A stretch of 64,000 nucleotides of DNA from Corynebacterium sp. ES2730-CONJ. GTDB lineage: Bacteria; Actinomycetota; Actinomycetes; Mycobacteriales; Mycobacteriaceae. Shown one piece after another: positions 1-7,108 of the stretch. Each line of letters begins with the position of its first letter. Within the stretch, counting starts at the first letter, position 1. The DNA is taken from contig NZ_JANUXZ010000004.1 of NCBI RefSeq assembly GCF_024834055.1, positions 1 to 64,000 of the forward strand, given 5' to 3'. The notes under the pieces are model-generated. The model was not told where the DNA came from. It saw nothing but the letters and a program-made list of their open reading frames with translations, and did not search any database. Both the position numbers and the translations under genes were made by a program.

Positions 1-137
1 CATACAACCTAACACCACACAGCGTCAAATCGCACCAAGCTCATGCACCACCACGACCAACCCTGGCCGCAACGACCCACATAAAACTACACACCCCACA
101 CCAAACACACAAATCCCCAGCACACAACGGGTAAATG
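1..137. other. G-poor, C/A-rich non-coding end of the window
   Basis: No gene is visible. The plus strand is strikingly poor in G: 11 of the first 120 bases, with many CAC and ACA runs. It lies just downstream of murA. In corynebacteria murA commonly sits next to an rRNA operon, so this could be the flank of a 16S leader, but no rRNA sequence falls inside the window. I see no clear intrinsic terminator for murA. Confidence 0.4.
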
Positions 138-1394
138 CTAGTTACCTACGCGTTGTATTTCAGCTCCCAACCTTTGGAGGTTCTCTACAAACTGAGGGTA
201 ACCACGATCAATATGGTGCACGTCGCGAACCTCCGTCGTTCCCTCGGCACACAACGCAGCTAGGACAAGGCCAGCGCCAGCACGGATATCCGAAGACCAC
301 ACAGTCGTTGAACTTAGTTGCTTTACTCCGCGCAGAACCACATGGTGGCCATCTACTGTGGCATCTGCACCCAGGCGCAGTAATTCGTCGACAAAACGGA
401 AACGCGATTCGAAGATATTCTCGGTAATGACGCTCGTTCCATCAGCGACGGTAGATAAACCAATTGCCATGGGCTGAAGGTCGGTGGGGAACCCAGGAAA
501 AGGGAGAGTCTGATAATCAACTGCGCTGGGTCGGCGGTTCATGGTCACTCTAAAGCCGTGTTCATAGGATTCGACCACAGCTCCCGCACCTTTCAACTTT
601 TCCAAGGCAAGGTGAAGATTTTTGGGATCAATGCCTTCTACAGTGATATCGCCTTGAGTCATGGCTGCTGCGTACGCCCAGGTTCCTGCCACTATGCGGT
701 CGCCAATAACGATATGGTCAGCAGGCTGCAGCCGCTCGACCCCAGTAATGGTGATGGTTGAGGTACCTTCTCCGGTAATATCCGCACCCATTTCACTTAA
801 CATGCGGCATAAGTCGACAATTTCGGGCTCGCGGGCAGCGTTATGCAATATCGTCGTGCCTTTGGCTAAGACGGCCGCAGTCAGGATATTTTCAGTCGCA
901 CCCACGGAGGGGAAATCCAGGCGGATATCAGCTCCGTGCAGACCACCAGCTTCGGCGACTACAGCACCGTGTTTGATAAAGGTTCGTGCGCCCATCTTTT
1001 CCAGCCCAGACTGATGCATATCCAGAGGTCGCGATCCAATGGCATCCCCTCCAGGTAGTGCCACTACGGCGCGACCACACCTGGCGGTGAGAGGACCCAG
1101 GACGCATACTGACGCGCGAAAATGTCGCACCGCGTCGAAGTCGGCCTCGGACGACAGTGTAGCGGGAGTAGTGATACTCACCGTGGAGCCGTCAATACTG
1201 AGGGTGCAGCCCAGCCCCTCGAGAACCTCGCCCATGAGGGGAACATCGAGGATTTCAGGGCAATTTCTAAGCACGGTGGTCCCCTCAGCGAGCAATGCTG
1301 CCGCCATAAGTTTGAGTACGCTGTTCTTCGCACCGCTGACGCTCACTGATCCACGGAGAGTTGCGCCACCTTTTACCAAAAATCGATCGCTCAC
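138..1394 (-). CDS. murA: UDP-N-acetylglucosamine 1-carboxyvinyltransferase MurA
   Basis: This cytoplasmic enzyme adds enolpyruvate from phosphoenolpyruvate to UDP-GlcNAc, the first committed step of peptidoglycan synthesis. The 418-residue length is normal for the family and the protein has the EPSP-synthase-like fold throughout. The N-terminal [12 protein letters not shown] motif binds substrate. The active-site loop reads [11 protein letters not shown], with Asp117 where most bacteria have the catalytic cysteine that fosfomycin alkylates. The same Cys-to-Asp change is known in mycobacterial MurA and confers intrinsic fosfomycin resistance, so resistance is inferred here. The gene is divergent from the adenosyltransferase gene, with only 39 bases between the two starts. 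Confidence 0.97.
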   Translation of the reverse strand: MSDRFLVKGGATLRGSVSVSGAKNSVLKLMAAALLAEGTTVLRNCPEILDVPLMGEVLEGLGCTLSIDGSTVSITTPATLSSEADFDAVRHFRASVCVLGPLTARCGRAVVALPGGDAIGSRPLDMHQSGLEKMGARTFIKHGAVVAEAGGLHGADIRLDFPSVGATENILTAAVLAKGTTILHNAAREPEIVDLCRMLSEMGADITGEGTSTITITGVERLQPADHIVIGDRIVAGTWAYAAAMTQGDITVEGIDPKNLHLALEKLKGAGAVVESYEHGFRVTMNRRPSAVDYQTLPFPGFPTDLQPMAIGLSTVADGTSVITENIFESRFRFVDELLRLGADATVDGHHVVLRGVKQLSSTTVWSSDIRAGAGLVLAALCAEGTTEVRDVHHIDRGYPQFVENLQRLGAEIQRVGN

Positions 1395-1433
1395 AAGGCC
1401 TAAGCATACTTAATTTGCGGGTACTGTGGAGAT

Positions 1434-2015
1434 ATGGCTGTTCACTTGACAAAAATATATACCCGCACCGGCGATGACGGTACGACTGGTCTGTCAGACT
1501 TCTCGCGGGTACCAAAAAATGATCCGCGATTGGTGGCCTATGCCGAGTGCGACGAACTCAACGCACACCTAGGTCATGTGGTGGCGCTCGCCTCCCTCGA
1601 CGAGAAGATTCTGGACATAGTCAGACGTATTCAGAATGAGCTTTTCGACGCTGGCGCTGATCTGGCTACACCTATAAAGGAGGATTTAGGCTACGAGCCT
1701 TTGCGAATAACGCCCGACTATATCAGCCGTTTAGAGGCTGATTGCGATCACTTCAACGAATTGCTTGTACCCTTAGATTCTTTTATTCTGCCGGGAGGAA
1801 CTCAGCAGGCAGCACTTATGCATATCGCACGAACTGTATGCCGACGAGCTGAGCGCTCTGCATGGGAGGCGGTGGAGGCCTATCCTGACACCACATCCGT
1901 CATGCCCGCGAAATACCTCAATAGGCTCTCAGATTTGCTGTTCATCTTGTGCCGATTGGCCAATCCCGACGGCGACGTGAAGTGGGTCCCTGGCGGCAAG
2001 CGCGAGGGCGCATAA
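1434..2015 (+). CDS. PduO-type cob(I)alamin adenosyltransferase
   Basis: It transfers the adenosyl group of ATP to cob(I)alamin to make adenosylcobalamin. The 193-residue protein has the PduO/EutT-like signatures: an N-terminal ATP-binding stretch (TRTGDDGTTGL, residues about 9-19), the YAECDELNAHLG segment, LFDAGADLATP, and the C-terminal PGGTQQAALMHIARTVCRRAER helix region (about residues 121-142). A GGAG motif sits just before the ATG. It is a single-gene transcript ending in a strong terminator shared with the convergent ramA. In corynebacteria this gene is usually the neighbour of ramA and murA, as here. Confidence 0.93.
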   Translation: MAVHLTKIYTRTGDDGTTGLSDFSRVPKNDPRLVAYAECDELNAHLGHVVALASLDEKILDIVRRIQNELFDAGADLATPIKEDLGYEPLRITPDYISRLEADCDHFNELLVPLDSFILPGGTQQAALMHIARTVCRRAERSAWEAVEAYPDTTSVMPAKYLNRLSDLLFILCRLANPDGDVKWVPGGKREGA

Positions 2016-2023
2016 CAAAAAAT

Positions 2024-2050
2024 GCCACCCCAAATCCTTTTCGGGGTGGC
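2024..2050. terminator. Bidirectional terminator between pduO-type gene and ramA
   Basis: An 8-bp perfect stem (GCCACCCC at 2024-2031 with GGGGTGGC at 2043-2050) closes an 11-base loop. A-rich sequence on the left gives a U-tract for the minus-strand ramA transcript, and T-rich sequence on the right serves the plus-strand gene. Confidence 0.85.
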
Positions 2051-2066
2051 TTCATTGTGTCTTGCT

Positions 2067-2906
2067 TTAAGGTAGAGCACCGATGCGCCGAGCCGCGTTG
2101 ACGGCCTCATAGCGGGTGTGTGCACCGAGTTTGCGCATAACAGAACGCAGATAGCTCTTGACCGTTTCGGCACCAATACCCATTTCCTCAGCGGCCTCAA
2201 CATTTGTATGCCCTAAGGCCACGCACGAGAGTACGTCTATTTCACGCGCAGACAGTTTCGTCGTTTGCTTCACTCGCACGGGAGCAACCATTTGATCGCA
2301 TAATTCCTCTAATTCGGCCCGTAGAGTCTCATCGTCTAGACGGTTAGCGAGCATTCGTAATTTCGAATGGGTCGCACGGATTTGCTCCCACTCCGCACCA
2401 TTCATCATGCGTCCCTTGGTAGCGCCTCCACGCAATCCCTCAGCGCGCCTTGAGGATGTATTAATAGCAAATTCTTGTTCGAGGCAGCGAGCTGTCATTG
2501 TCACCTCTTCGATGACCTTATCGCCCAATCGCACCGGTGAATGCACACCGACATAGAGCACGCCGCGTACCTCACGGTTAACAATGACTGGTACTGCCAC
2601 CACAGAATGCAGGCCTTCGTCGTAGATAAGGGCATCAAGCTCGTGGGAAATGACCGTCGCACGCGTGTAGTCCGAAACTCCAACCGGACGCTTTGTGGTC
2701 AAGACCCGACCGCCCACTCCAACACCAGGCTCAATGACGAGATTCTGAAGCGCAGGCGTTCGCAGACCAACCCACTGAGTGATTTGAAGTCGATTGTCCG
2801 GCGTAAGCGCCGCAAACATTGTAACGGGAATGCCAGTTGCAGTCTTCAGCGAGGCAAGTGCCGAACGAACGGCATCTTCATCGTCTTTCAGTCGCTGGGT
2901 ATCCAC
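2067..2906 (-). CDS. ramA: LuxR-type master regulator of acetate and carbon metabolism RamA
   Basis: RamA is a DNA-binding regulator that in C. glutamicum activates acetate, gluconeogenic and many other carbon genes and represses itself. The protein has an N-terminal GAF-like sensor region (about residues 10-160) and a C-terminal LuxR-type helix-turn-helix (about 215-279) containing KLSAREIDVL and TVKSYLRSVMRKLG. I choose the GTG at 2906, giving 279 residues. It has a GGAGG ribosome site 8 bases upstream, and its start (DTQRLKDDEDA after the initiator) matches known RamA. An open frame continues to 3185, but that extension (start MNFLHASENF) has no resemblance to the family. Several G5T/AC5 boxes upstream suggest autoregulation. 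Confidence 0.93.
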   Translation of the reverse strand: MDTQRLKDDEDAVRSALASLKTATGIPVTMFAALTPDNRLQITQWVGLRTPALQNLVIEPGVGVGGRVLTTKRPVGVSDYTRATVISHELDALIYDEGLHSVVAVPVIVNREVRGVLYVGVHSPVRLGDKVIEEVTMTARCLEQEFAINTSSRRAEGLRGGATKGRMMNGAEWEQIRATHSKLRMLANRLDDETLRAELEELCDQMVAPVRVKQTTKLSAREIDVLSCVALGHTNVEAAEEMGIGAETVKSYLRSVMRKLGAHTRYEAVNAARRIGALP

Positions 2907-3500
2907 TGCTAACCTCCGGTCTTTCTTGAGAGATAAGGAATTTTTCCTTAGCTGATCTATTAACCGTTCTCGAACGCCCAAGCGGTCGGGGGTAAAAACG
3001 AACCGCTCACTGTACCGCCGGGATCGGCCATAGATATGGACATCCAACCACCCCCGCAGCGCGCGGGTTAAAGCCGCTTTTCTTCGAAGACTGGAAAGAA
3101 GTCCAGCGAAATTATACCAATGTGGTGGGGGTGAGGTAAAGGCACCCGCATGTCCGAAATTTTCCGATGCGTGGAGAAAATTCACAAAATGGGGGTAGAG
3201 ATTGCCGCCTAACTGTGTCCATTCGCCCCTTAATGGGTGCCTTTTTCTAAGTTTTCTTTAAGCCTAAATATCATTAGTTTTTGTCATATATTCGGCTGTA
3301 TTACTTGACACTCACGAGCAAAATGGCTGAGAACTGAGAATTTAATCCAGATTTACCCACCCCCGCCCAGAACTCTCTATGCCCTCTTTGCCGCGTCAAT
3401 TCCCTTGATAACAGTCGGAAGGGAACGGGGGTAGATTTTGTTTAAGTTTCTCCTAAAAAACGGACATTTTTACTTTTATTTAACGATAGCAGTTCTGATT
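2899..3500. promoter_or_regulatory. ramA upstream region with a cluster of RamA-like boxes
   Basis: Known RamA sites are short runs of the form (A/C/T)G4-6(T/C) or the complement, often in pairs. Here I see six such runs of five G or C: 2987-2993, 3050-3056, 3126-3132, 3190-3196, 3359-3365 and 3426-3432. The spacing is irregular, roughly 60-170 bases. This density just upstream of ramA suggests autoregulation, possibly also affecting cysK. The assignment is by motif only; no footprint evidence is available. Confidence 0.5.
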
Positions 3501-3710
3501 ATTGAGATACTTTGCACATTCTCCCAATGAAAATAAATGCCTTAGCAGATTTCATAACTGTCTAAACTATGCGTATTTATCGAATGCAATGACTACCGCC
3601 ACAACCTTCTCCTGGCATGAATCAGCAATATCAGCGTTGACAATCGCGTTCAATGAATTAATCTCTACACTGGTAGCTGTCTAATTTACTAGATGATCGA
3701 AAGTATACGG

Positions 3711-3726
3711 TAGACACAGCGGTCTA
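3711..3726. promoter_or_regulatory. McbR-type operator upstream of cysK
   Basis: TAGAC and GTCTA half-sites are separated by exactly six bases (ACAGCG). This is a perfect match to the palindrome TAGAC-N6-GTCTA bound by McbR, the TetR-family repressor of methionine and cysteine genes in C. glutamicum, whose effector is S-adenosylhomocysteine. It overlaps the probable -35 region of cysK, so repression by blocking RNA polymerase is inferred. Confidence 0.87.
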
Positions 3727-3741
3727 TTGATTTGCTATAGT
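3711..3741 (+). promoter_or_regulatory. Probable cysK promoter
   Basis: A -10 candidate TATAGT lies at 3736-3741 and a -35 candidate TAGACA at 3711-3716, inside the McbR box, with 19 bases between them. The leader to the cysK ATG would be about 65 bases, with a ribosome site AAGGA at 3800-3804. Confidence 0.55.
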
Positions 3742-3814
3742 GGAGCCCTATGAAGACGTCGTTCTTTTAAAAATTTAGATAACAGTACAACCGAAATTTA
3801 AGGACTAGCACGCA

Positions 3815-4750
3815 ATGGCTAAAATTCTGAACTCAATTCTCGACACCATCGGTGACACACCACTTGTACGACTAAACCGATTGGATAAAGATCTGCCAGG
3901 TAACGTCCTCGTCAAGCTCGAATTTTTCGGGCCTGCACATTCTGTTAAGGATCGAATCGGCAAGGCTATTATCGACGCTGCGGAAAAAGACGGTGCCCTG
4001 AAGCCAGGGGGCACAATCGTTGAGGCAACGTCGGGTAATACTGGTATAGCACTCGCCATGGTTGGCGCGGCTCGCGGCTATAATGTCGTGCTCACAATGC
4101 CAGAAACAATGTCTAACGAACGCCGCGTTCTTCTTCGCGCCTACGGCGCCGAGATCATCCTCACTCCTGGTGCTGCTGGCATGCAAGGGGCGGTAGATAA
4201 GGCCAACGAAATCGTTAAGGAACGTGAGGGGACGATACTAGCCCGCCAGTTCGCCAACGCCGCCAACCCTGAGGTTCACCGCCGCACTACTGGCGAGGAG
4301 ATTTGGCGCGACACCGATGGCAACGTCGATATTTTTGTGGCCGGCGTCGGTACTGGCGGTACCGTTACAGGCGCGGGCGAAACTCTGCGCAAGCATAAGC
4401 CAGACATTCAAATATACGCGGTCGAACCTGCTGCTTCGCCCCTGCTGTCTACTGGTAAAGCCGGCCCCCACAAAATTCAGGGATTGGGCGCCAACTTCAT
4501 CCCGGAGATTCTCAATCAGAAAATCTACGATGACGTCCTAACAGTCAGCAATGAGGACGCTATCGCCGCCTCCCGCGAGCTCAGTGCTAAGGAAGGAATA
4601 CTCGGCGGAATCTCCGCAGGCGCAAACGTGAAAGCCGCCCTCGAACTAGCCGCGCGCGAGGAAAATCGCGACAAGACCATTGTGACTATTATATGCGACT
4701 TCGGTGAGCGTTATGTCTCCACCGTCCTCTACGACGATATCCGCGACTAA
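3815..4750 (+). CDS. cysK: Cysteine synthase A (O-acetylserine sulfhydrylase)
   Basis: This pyridoxal-phosphate enzyme joins O-acetylserine and sulfide to give cysteine in the cytoplasm. The 311-residue protein has the PLP lysine in AHSVKDRIG (Lys45), the substrate loop [12 protein letters not shown] near residue 70 and the glycine-rich phosphate loop [10 protein letters not shown] near residue 177. The ATG has an AAGGA ribosome site 10 bases upstream. It precedes cysE, which makes the O-acetylserine substrate, but a terminator lies between them. A perfect McbR-type operator upstream implies control by sulfur-amino-acid status. Confidence 0.97.
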   Translation: MAKILNSILDTIGDTPLVRLNRLDKDLPGNVLVKLEFFGPAHSVKDRIGKAIIDAAEKDGALKPGGTIVEATSGNTGIALAMVGAARGYNVVLTMPETMSNERRVLLRAYGAEIILTPGAAGMQGAVDKANEIVKEREGTILARQFANAANPEVHRRTTGEEIWRDTDGNVDIFVAGVGTGGTVTGAGETLRKHKPDIQIYAVEPAASPLLSTGKAGPHKIQGLGANFIPEILNQKIYDDVLTVSNEDAIAASRELSAKEGILGGISAGANVKAALELAAREENRDKTIVTIICDFGERYVSTVLYDDIRD

Positions 4751-4769
4751 TAACGATCCGTCGCCCCCG

Positions 4770-4797
4770 CCCCACGGTCTACACGTGGGGCTTTTTA
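4770..4797 (+). terminator. Terminator downstream of cysK
   Basis: A 7-bp stem CCCCACG (4770-4776) with CGTGGGG (4784-4790) encloses a 7-base loop and is followed by CTTTTTAT. Because cysE begins only 40 bases later, it either has its own promoter or depends on read-through. Confidence 0.8.
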
Positions 4798-4836
4798 TAT
4801 CATCTTATCGCGGGCACTGCTAGGCTCTTATTTACT

Positions 4837-5427
4837 ATGCTAATTACGCTCATATCCCGGGTTCGAGAGGATCTTCGCAATGCGCGCGAACATGATCCTG
4901 CAACCCGAGGCGATATCGAAAACGCCCTAGTTTATTCGGGACTCCACGCCATCTGGTCGCATCGGATTGCGCACTGGCTGTGGGTGCGAGACATCAAGGG
5001 TCCTGCTCGCGTCTTGGCGCAGCTAACCCGGTTCGCAACCGGGGTCGAGATTCATCCAGGAGCGACTATCGGCCGTCGATTTTTCATCGATCACGGCATG
5101 GGTGTCGTAATCGGTGAAACCACAGAAATCGGAGAGGGCGTCATGCTCTATCACGGCGTAACTCTCGGAGGGCAGGTACTCACTCAGACCAAACGCCATC
5201 CCACAATCGAAGATAATGTCACGATCGGCGCTGGGGCGAAGGTTCTCGGACCTATCACGATCGGAGAAGGTTCGGCGATTGGCGCCAACGCGGTGGTAAC
5301 TAAGGACGTGCCAGCTAAGCATATTGCCGTGGGAATCCCAGCGGTAGCACGGGCTCGTCGCGATGAGGAGTGCATAAAACTCGTCGACCCAGACACTTAT
5401 GTTAAAGGCGGCAATTTTGTGATTTAA
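4837..5427 (+). CDS. cysE: Serine O-acetyltransferase
   Basis: It acetylates serine with acetyl-CoA, supplying O-acetylserine to CysK. The 196-residue protein belongs to the short form of the family: a brief N-terminal helical part (residues 1-60) followed by left-handed hexapeptide repeats (about 65-175). The catalytic region [13 protein letters not shown] and the YHGVTLGG motif are present. The ATG lacks a strong ribosome site. Pairing with cysK is the standard arrangement, and CysK and CysE often form a regulatory complex. A strong hairpin follows the stop codon. Confidence 0.96.
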   Translation: MLITLISRVREDLRNAREHDPATRGDIENALVYSGLHAIWSHRIAHWLWVRDIKGPARVLAQLTRFATGVEIHPGATIGRRFFIDHGMGVVIGETTEIGEGVMLYHGVTLGGQVLTQTKRHPTIEDNVTIGAGAKVLGPITIGEGSAIGANAVVTKDVPAKHIAVGIPAVARARRDEECIKLVDPDTYVKGGNFVI

Positions 5428-5430
5428 AGG

Positions 5431-5459
5431 TGGTCGTTCAGCTCGTAGCCGAACGACCA
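5431..5459 (+). terminator. Hairpin terminator after cysE
   Basis: A 9-bp perfect stem (TGGTCGTTC at 5431-5439, GAACGACCA at 5451-5459) has an 11-base loop and begins just after the cysE stop. The T-tract after it is weak (TTGTC). Confidence 0.65.
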
Positions 5460-5465
5460 TTGTCA

Positions 5466-5759
5466 CTAATTCACGTGATCAGCGTAGGTTTCCCGATTCT
5501 TGGAAACAAAATGGGCAACCGCAGAGCAGCTCGGCCTAATGGTGAAACCTTGGGCGATCGAATCATCCAGTGCACCCTTGATCAGCACCTGAGACAGACC
5601 GCGCCCTTGGAAGTCAGGGAAAATCTCCGTATGGTGGAAATTTCTCCGCTCGGCGATCTGCCGGTAATCAGCCAGACCGATGAGCGTCGTGCCCTCCATG
5701 AGGTGATACGAAGAATTCTGAGAGTCGTGAACAACGGTGAGGTTTGTATTATTAGTCAT
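5466..5759 (-). CDS. Small GNAT-like N-acetyltransferase (COG2388 type)
   Basis: The 97-residue protein resembles the short YjdJ/COG2388 branch of the GCN5-related acetyltransferases. A beta-strand-rich N-terminus (residues 18-35, YHLMEGTTLIGLADY) is followed by HTEIFPDFQGRGLSQVLI (about 43-60), whose QGRGL matches the acetyl-CoA-binding loop of the family. The C-terminal CSAVAHFVSKNRETYADHV segment is also typical. The acceptor substrate is unknown. It lies convergent to cysE and downstream of the tRNA-Phe gene, and is probably transcribed alone. Confidence 0.8.
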   Translation of the reverse strand: MTNNTNLTVVHDSQNSSYHLMEGTTLIGLADYRQIAERRNFHHTEIFPDFQGRGLSQVLIKGALDDSIAQGFTIRPSCSAVAHFVSKNRETYADHVN

Positions 5760-5779
5760 ACGCCTATCCTAACCAAAAT

Positions 5780-5809
5780 GATCCCCGAGCGCTTTTGCAC
5801 TCGGGGATC
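5780..5809 (-). terminator. Terminator downstream of tRNA-Phe
   Basis: A 10-bp perfect stem GATCCCCGAG (5780-5789) with CTCGGGGATC (5800-5809) lies immediately 3' of the tRNA on its strand, followed there by ATTTTGG. Confidence 0.75.
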
Positions 5810-5812
5810 TCA

Positions 5813-5888
5813 TGGTGGCACGGACCAGGATCGAACTGGTGACCTTCCACTTTTCAGGCGGACGCTCTACCGACTGAGCTACCGCGCC
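5813..5888 (-). tRNA. tRNA-Phe (GAA)
   Basis: The cloverleaf folds with a 7-bp acceptor stem containing one G-T pair, a D arm, an anticodon loop CTGAAAA and a TTCGATC T-loop. The CCA end is encoded (5813-5815). Confidence 0.95.
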
Positions 5889-5910
5889 ACTCCTCATATT
5901 TCTATGAGAG

Positions 5911-5984
5911 CGACCCTGACGGGACTCGAACCCGCGACCTCCGCCGTGACAGGGCGGCGCGCTAACCAACTGCGCCACAGGGCC
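5911..5984 (-). tRNA. tRNA-Asp (GTC), copy 1
   Basis: This 74-base cloverleaf has anticodon GTC in the loop CTGTCAC and discriminator G; CCA is not encoded. It is identical over its whole length to the copy at 6316-6389. It lies just upstream of tRNA-Phe and is probably co-transcribed with it. Confidence 0.95.
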
Positions 5985-6315
5985 AAATATATGACGTTGC
6001 CCAAACAGCGTGGAGACTGTCTGTGCAACGTCTAAGTACTTTACAGGGGTCTTTGATAAGCAACAAATCAGCACTACACAACCCTTTTTTTCAGCAATAC
6101 AGCCTTAACCGTCCTGCGCTTCCTAGGCTAGCACCAAAGCAAGATCATGGTTTCGGAATTCCAGTGCTCCAGCTAATAAGGTTCTACGTTCCTTAATGCC
6201 AATAGCGGCTCGTCCATCGCTGGCATTGAACTTCAAGGGCTTATGAGACCTTCAATCTGAGGGCAACTGAGCACAAAAAAGAGAACACTCAATGAGTGTT
6301 CTCTTTTATATCCTG
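5985..6315. other. Spacer between the two tRNA-Asp genes
   Basis: The 331-base spacer has no supportable gene. It holds the terminator hairpin of the upstream tRNA-Glu/tRNA-Asp unit at 6281-6303 and, presumably, the promoter for the second tRNA-Asp/tRNA-Phe unit. Confidence 0.55.
6281..6303 (-). terminator. Terminator downstream of tRNA-Asp copy 2
   Basis: A 10-bp perfect stem GAGAACACTC (6281-6290) with GAGTGTTCTC (6294-6303) and a 3-base loop is followed on the minus strand by TTTTTTGTGC. It separates the tRNA-Glu/Asp unit from the Asp/Phe unit. Confidence 0.88.
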
Positions 6316-6389
6316 CGACCCTGACGGGACTCGAACCCGCGACCTCCGCCGTGACAGGGCGGCGCGCTAACCAACTGCGCCACAGGGCC
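6316..6389 (-). tRNA. tRNA-Asp (GTC), copy 2
   Basis: Same 74-base sequence as the copy at 5911-5984, anticodon GTC, no encoded CCA. It follows tRNA-Glu on the minus strand and is closed by the hairpin at 6281-6303. Confidence 0.95.
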
Positions 6390-6421
6390 GTAGAGCAATC
6401 CTAGGTTGATAAAATATGCTC

Positions 6422-6497
<76 letters not shown>

Positions 6498-7108
6498 ATT
6501 GCTGTAGCAGAATTAGCCGAAAGCCGATCTTCCGTTGCCAGCTCTAACAGCTTAAACTATTGAATCTTGAAAGAGCAAACTCCCATGCCAGATAACGTTT
6601 TGTCGCTAACCCTCCCTAGTATTGAATTAGCTCAGGCCCTCCCCTACTGACTCGAGCGATGCAATGACCACACCCCAAACCAAGGTGCCATCCTGCCGGA
6701 CGCCCGCTGCTTCTCTTAACATCCGGTTCGAGAGTCTTTGATCGTCACCCCCCCTTATCCCCTCCCCGACAACATCAATTATTCCTCGCACTTCGACGGG
6801 TCGAGTACCTCGTGAAGGGACTCGCCTTAAAGTCTCAAATTCTGCACAGGTACACATTACGTCCACATGCTTATCTCGGCAGACCCGCAAACGAGGTTTC
6901 AACTCCTTACGGCCAATCGCGTAGGACTAACCTTCCCGGACATTATGGAGGCCAAATGGTCCGAGAATCTCGCCGAATTGCCCCTTATCTTACCATCTCA
7001 ATATCGCGTTTCTTACAGAAAGAGAACCACCCCCGCACAATGTGACTACCGCTACTTAAGGCTCCAAAATTTAGCGTATTGACCGTTTAATCGTTAAGGT
7101 GATTTATT
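6498..7108. other. Intergenic region upstream of the Rib-like surface protein
   Basis: The 611-base stretch holds the promoters of tRNA-Glu (minus) and the surface protein (plus). Open frames occur on both strands (for example 6627-6902 minus, 91 codons), but none has a convincing ribosome site or a recognisable domain. It may be decayed sequence from the event that placed the surface protein here. Confidence 0.45.

Larger units (their letters stand above)
2907..3814. other. 908-base intergenic region between ramA and cysK
   Basis: This is the longest non-coding stretch in the window. Its left half holds the RamA-like boxes and its right end holds the McbR-type operator and cysK promoter. 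The middle part (about 3440-3700) is AT-rich. A 60-codon plus-strand frame at 3502-3684 lacks a ribosome site and any recognisable feature, so I do not call it. Confidence 0.6.

Noticed and set aside
2907-3185. N-terminal extension of the RamA reading frame
   Set aside because: It lacks a ribosome site, shares no likeness with RamA proteins and contains RamA-like boxes. The GTG at 2906 has a clear GGAGG and the known family start.
3502-3684. 60-codon plus-strand frame between ramA and cysK
   Set aside because: No ribosome site, no domain, AT-rich intergenic composition.
6627-6902. 91-codon minus-strand frame upstream of the Rib-like gene
   Set aside because: No convincing ribosome site or recognisable domain, and a competing frame on the other strand; may be decayed sequence.
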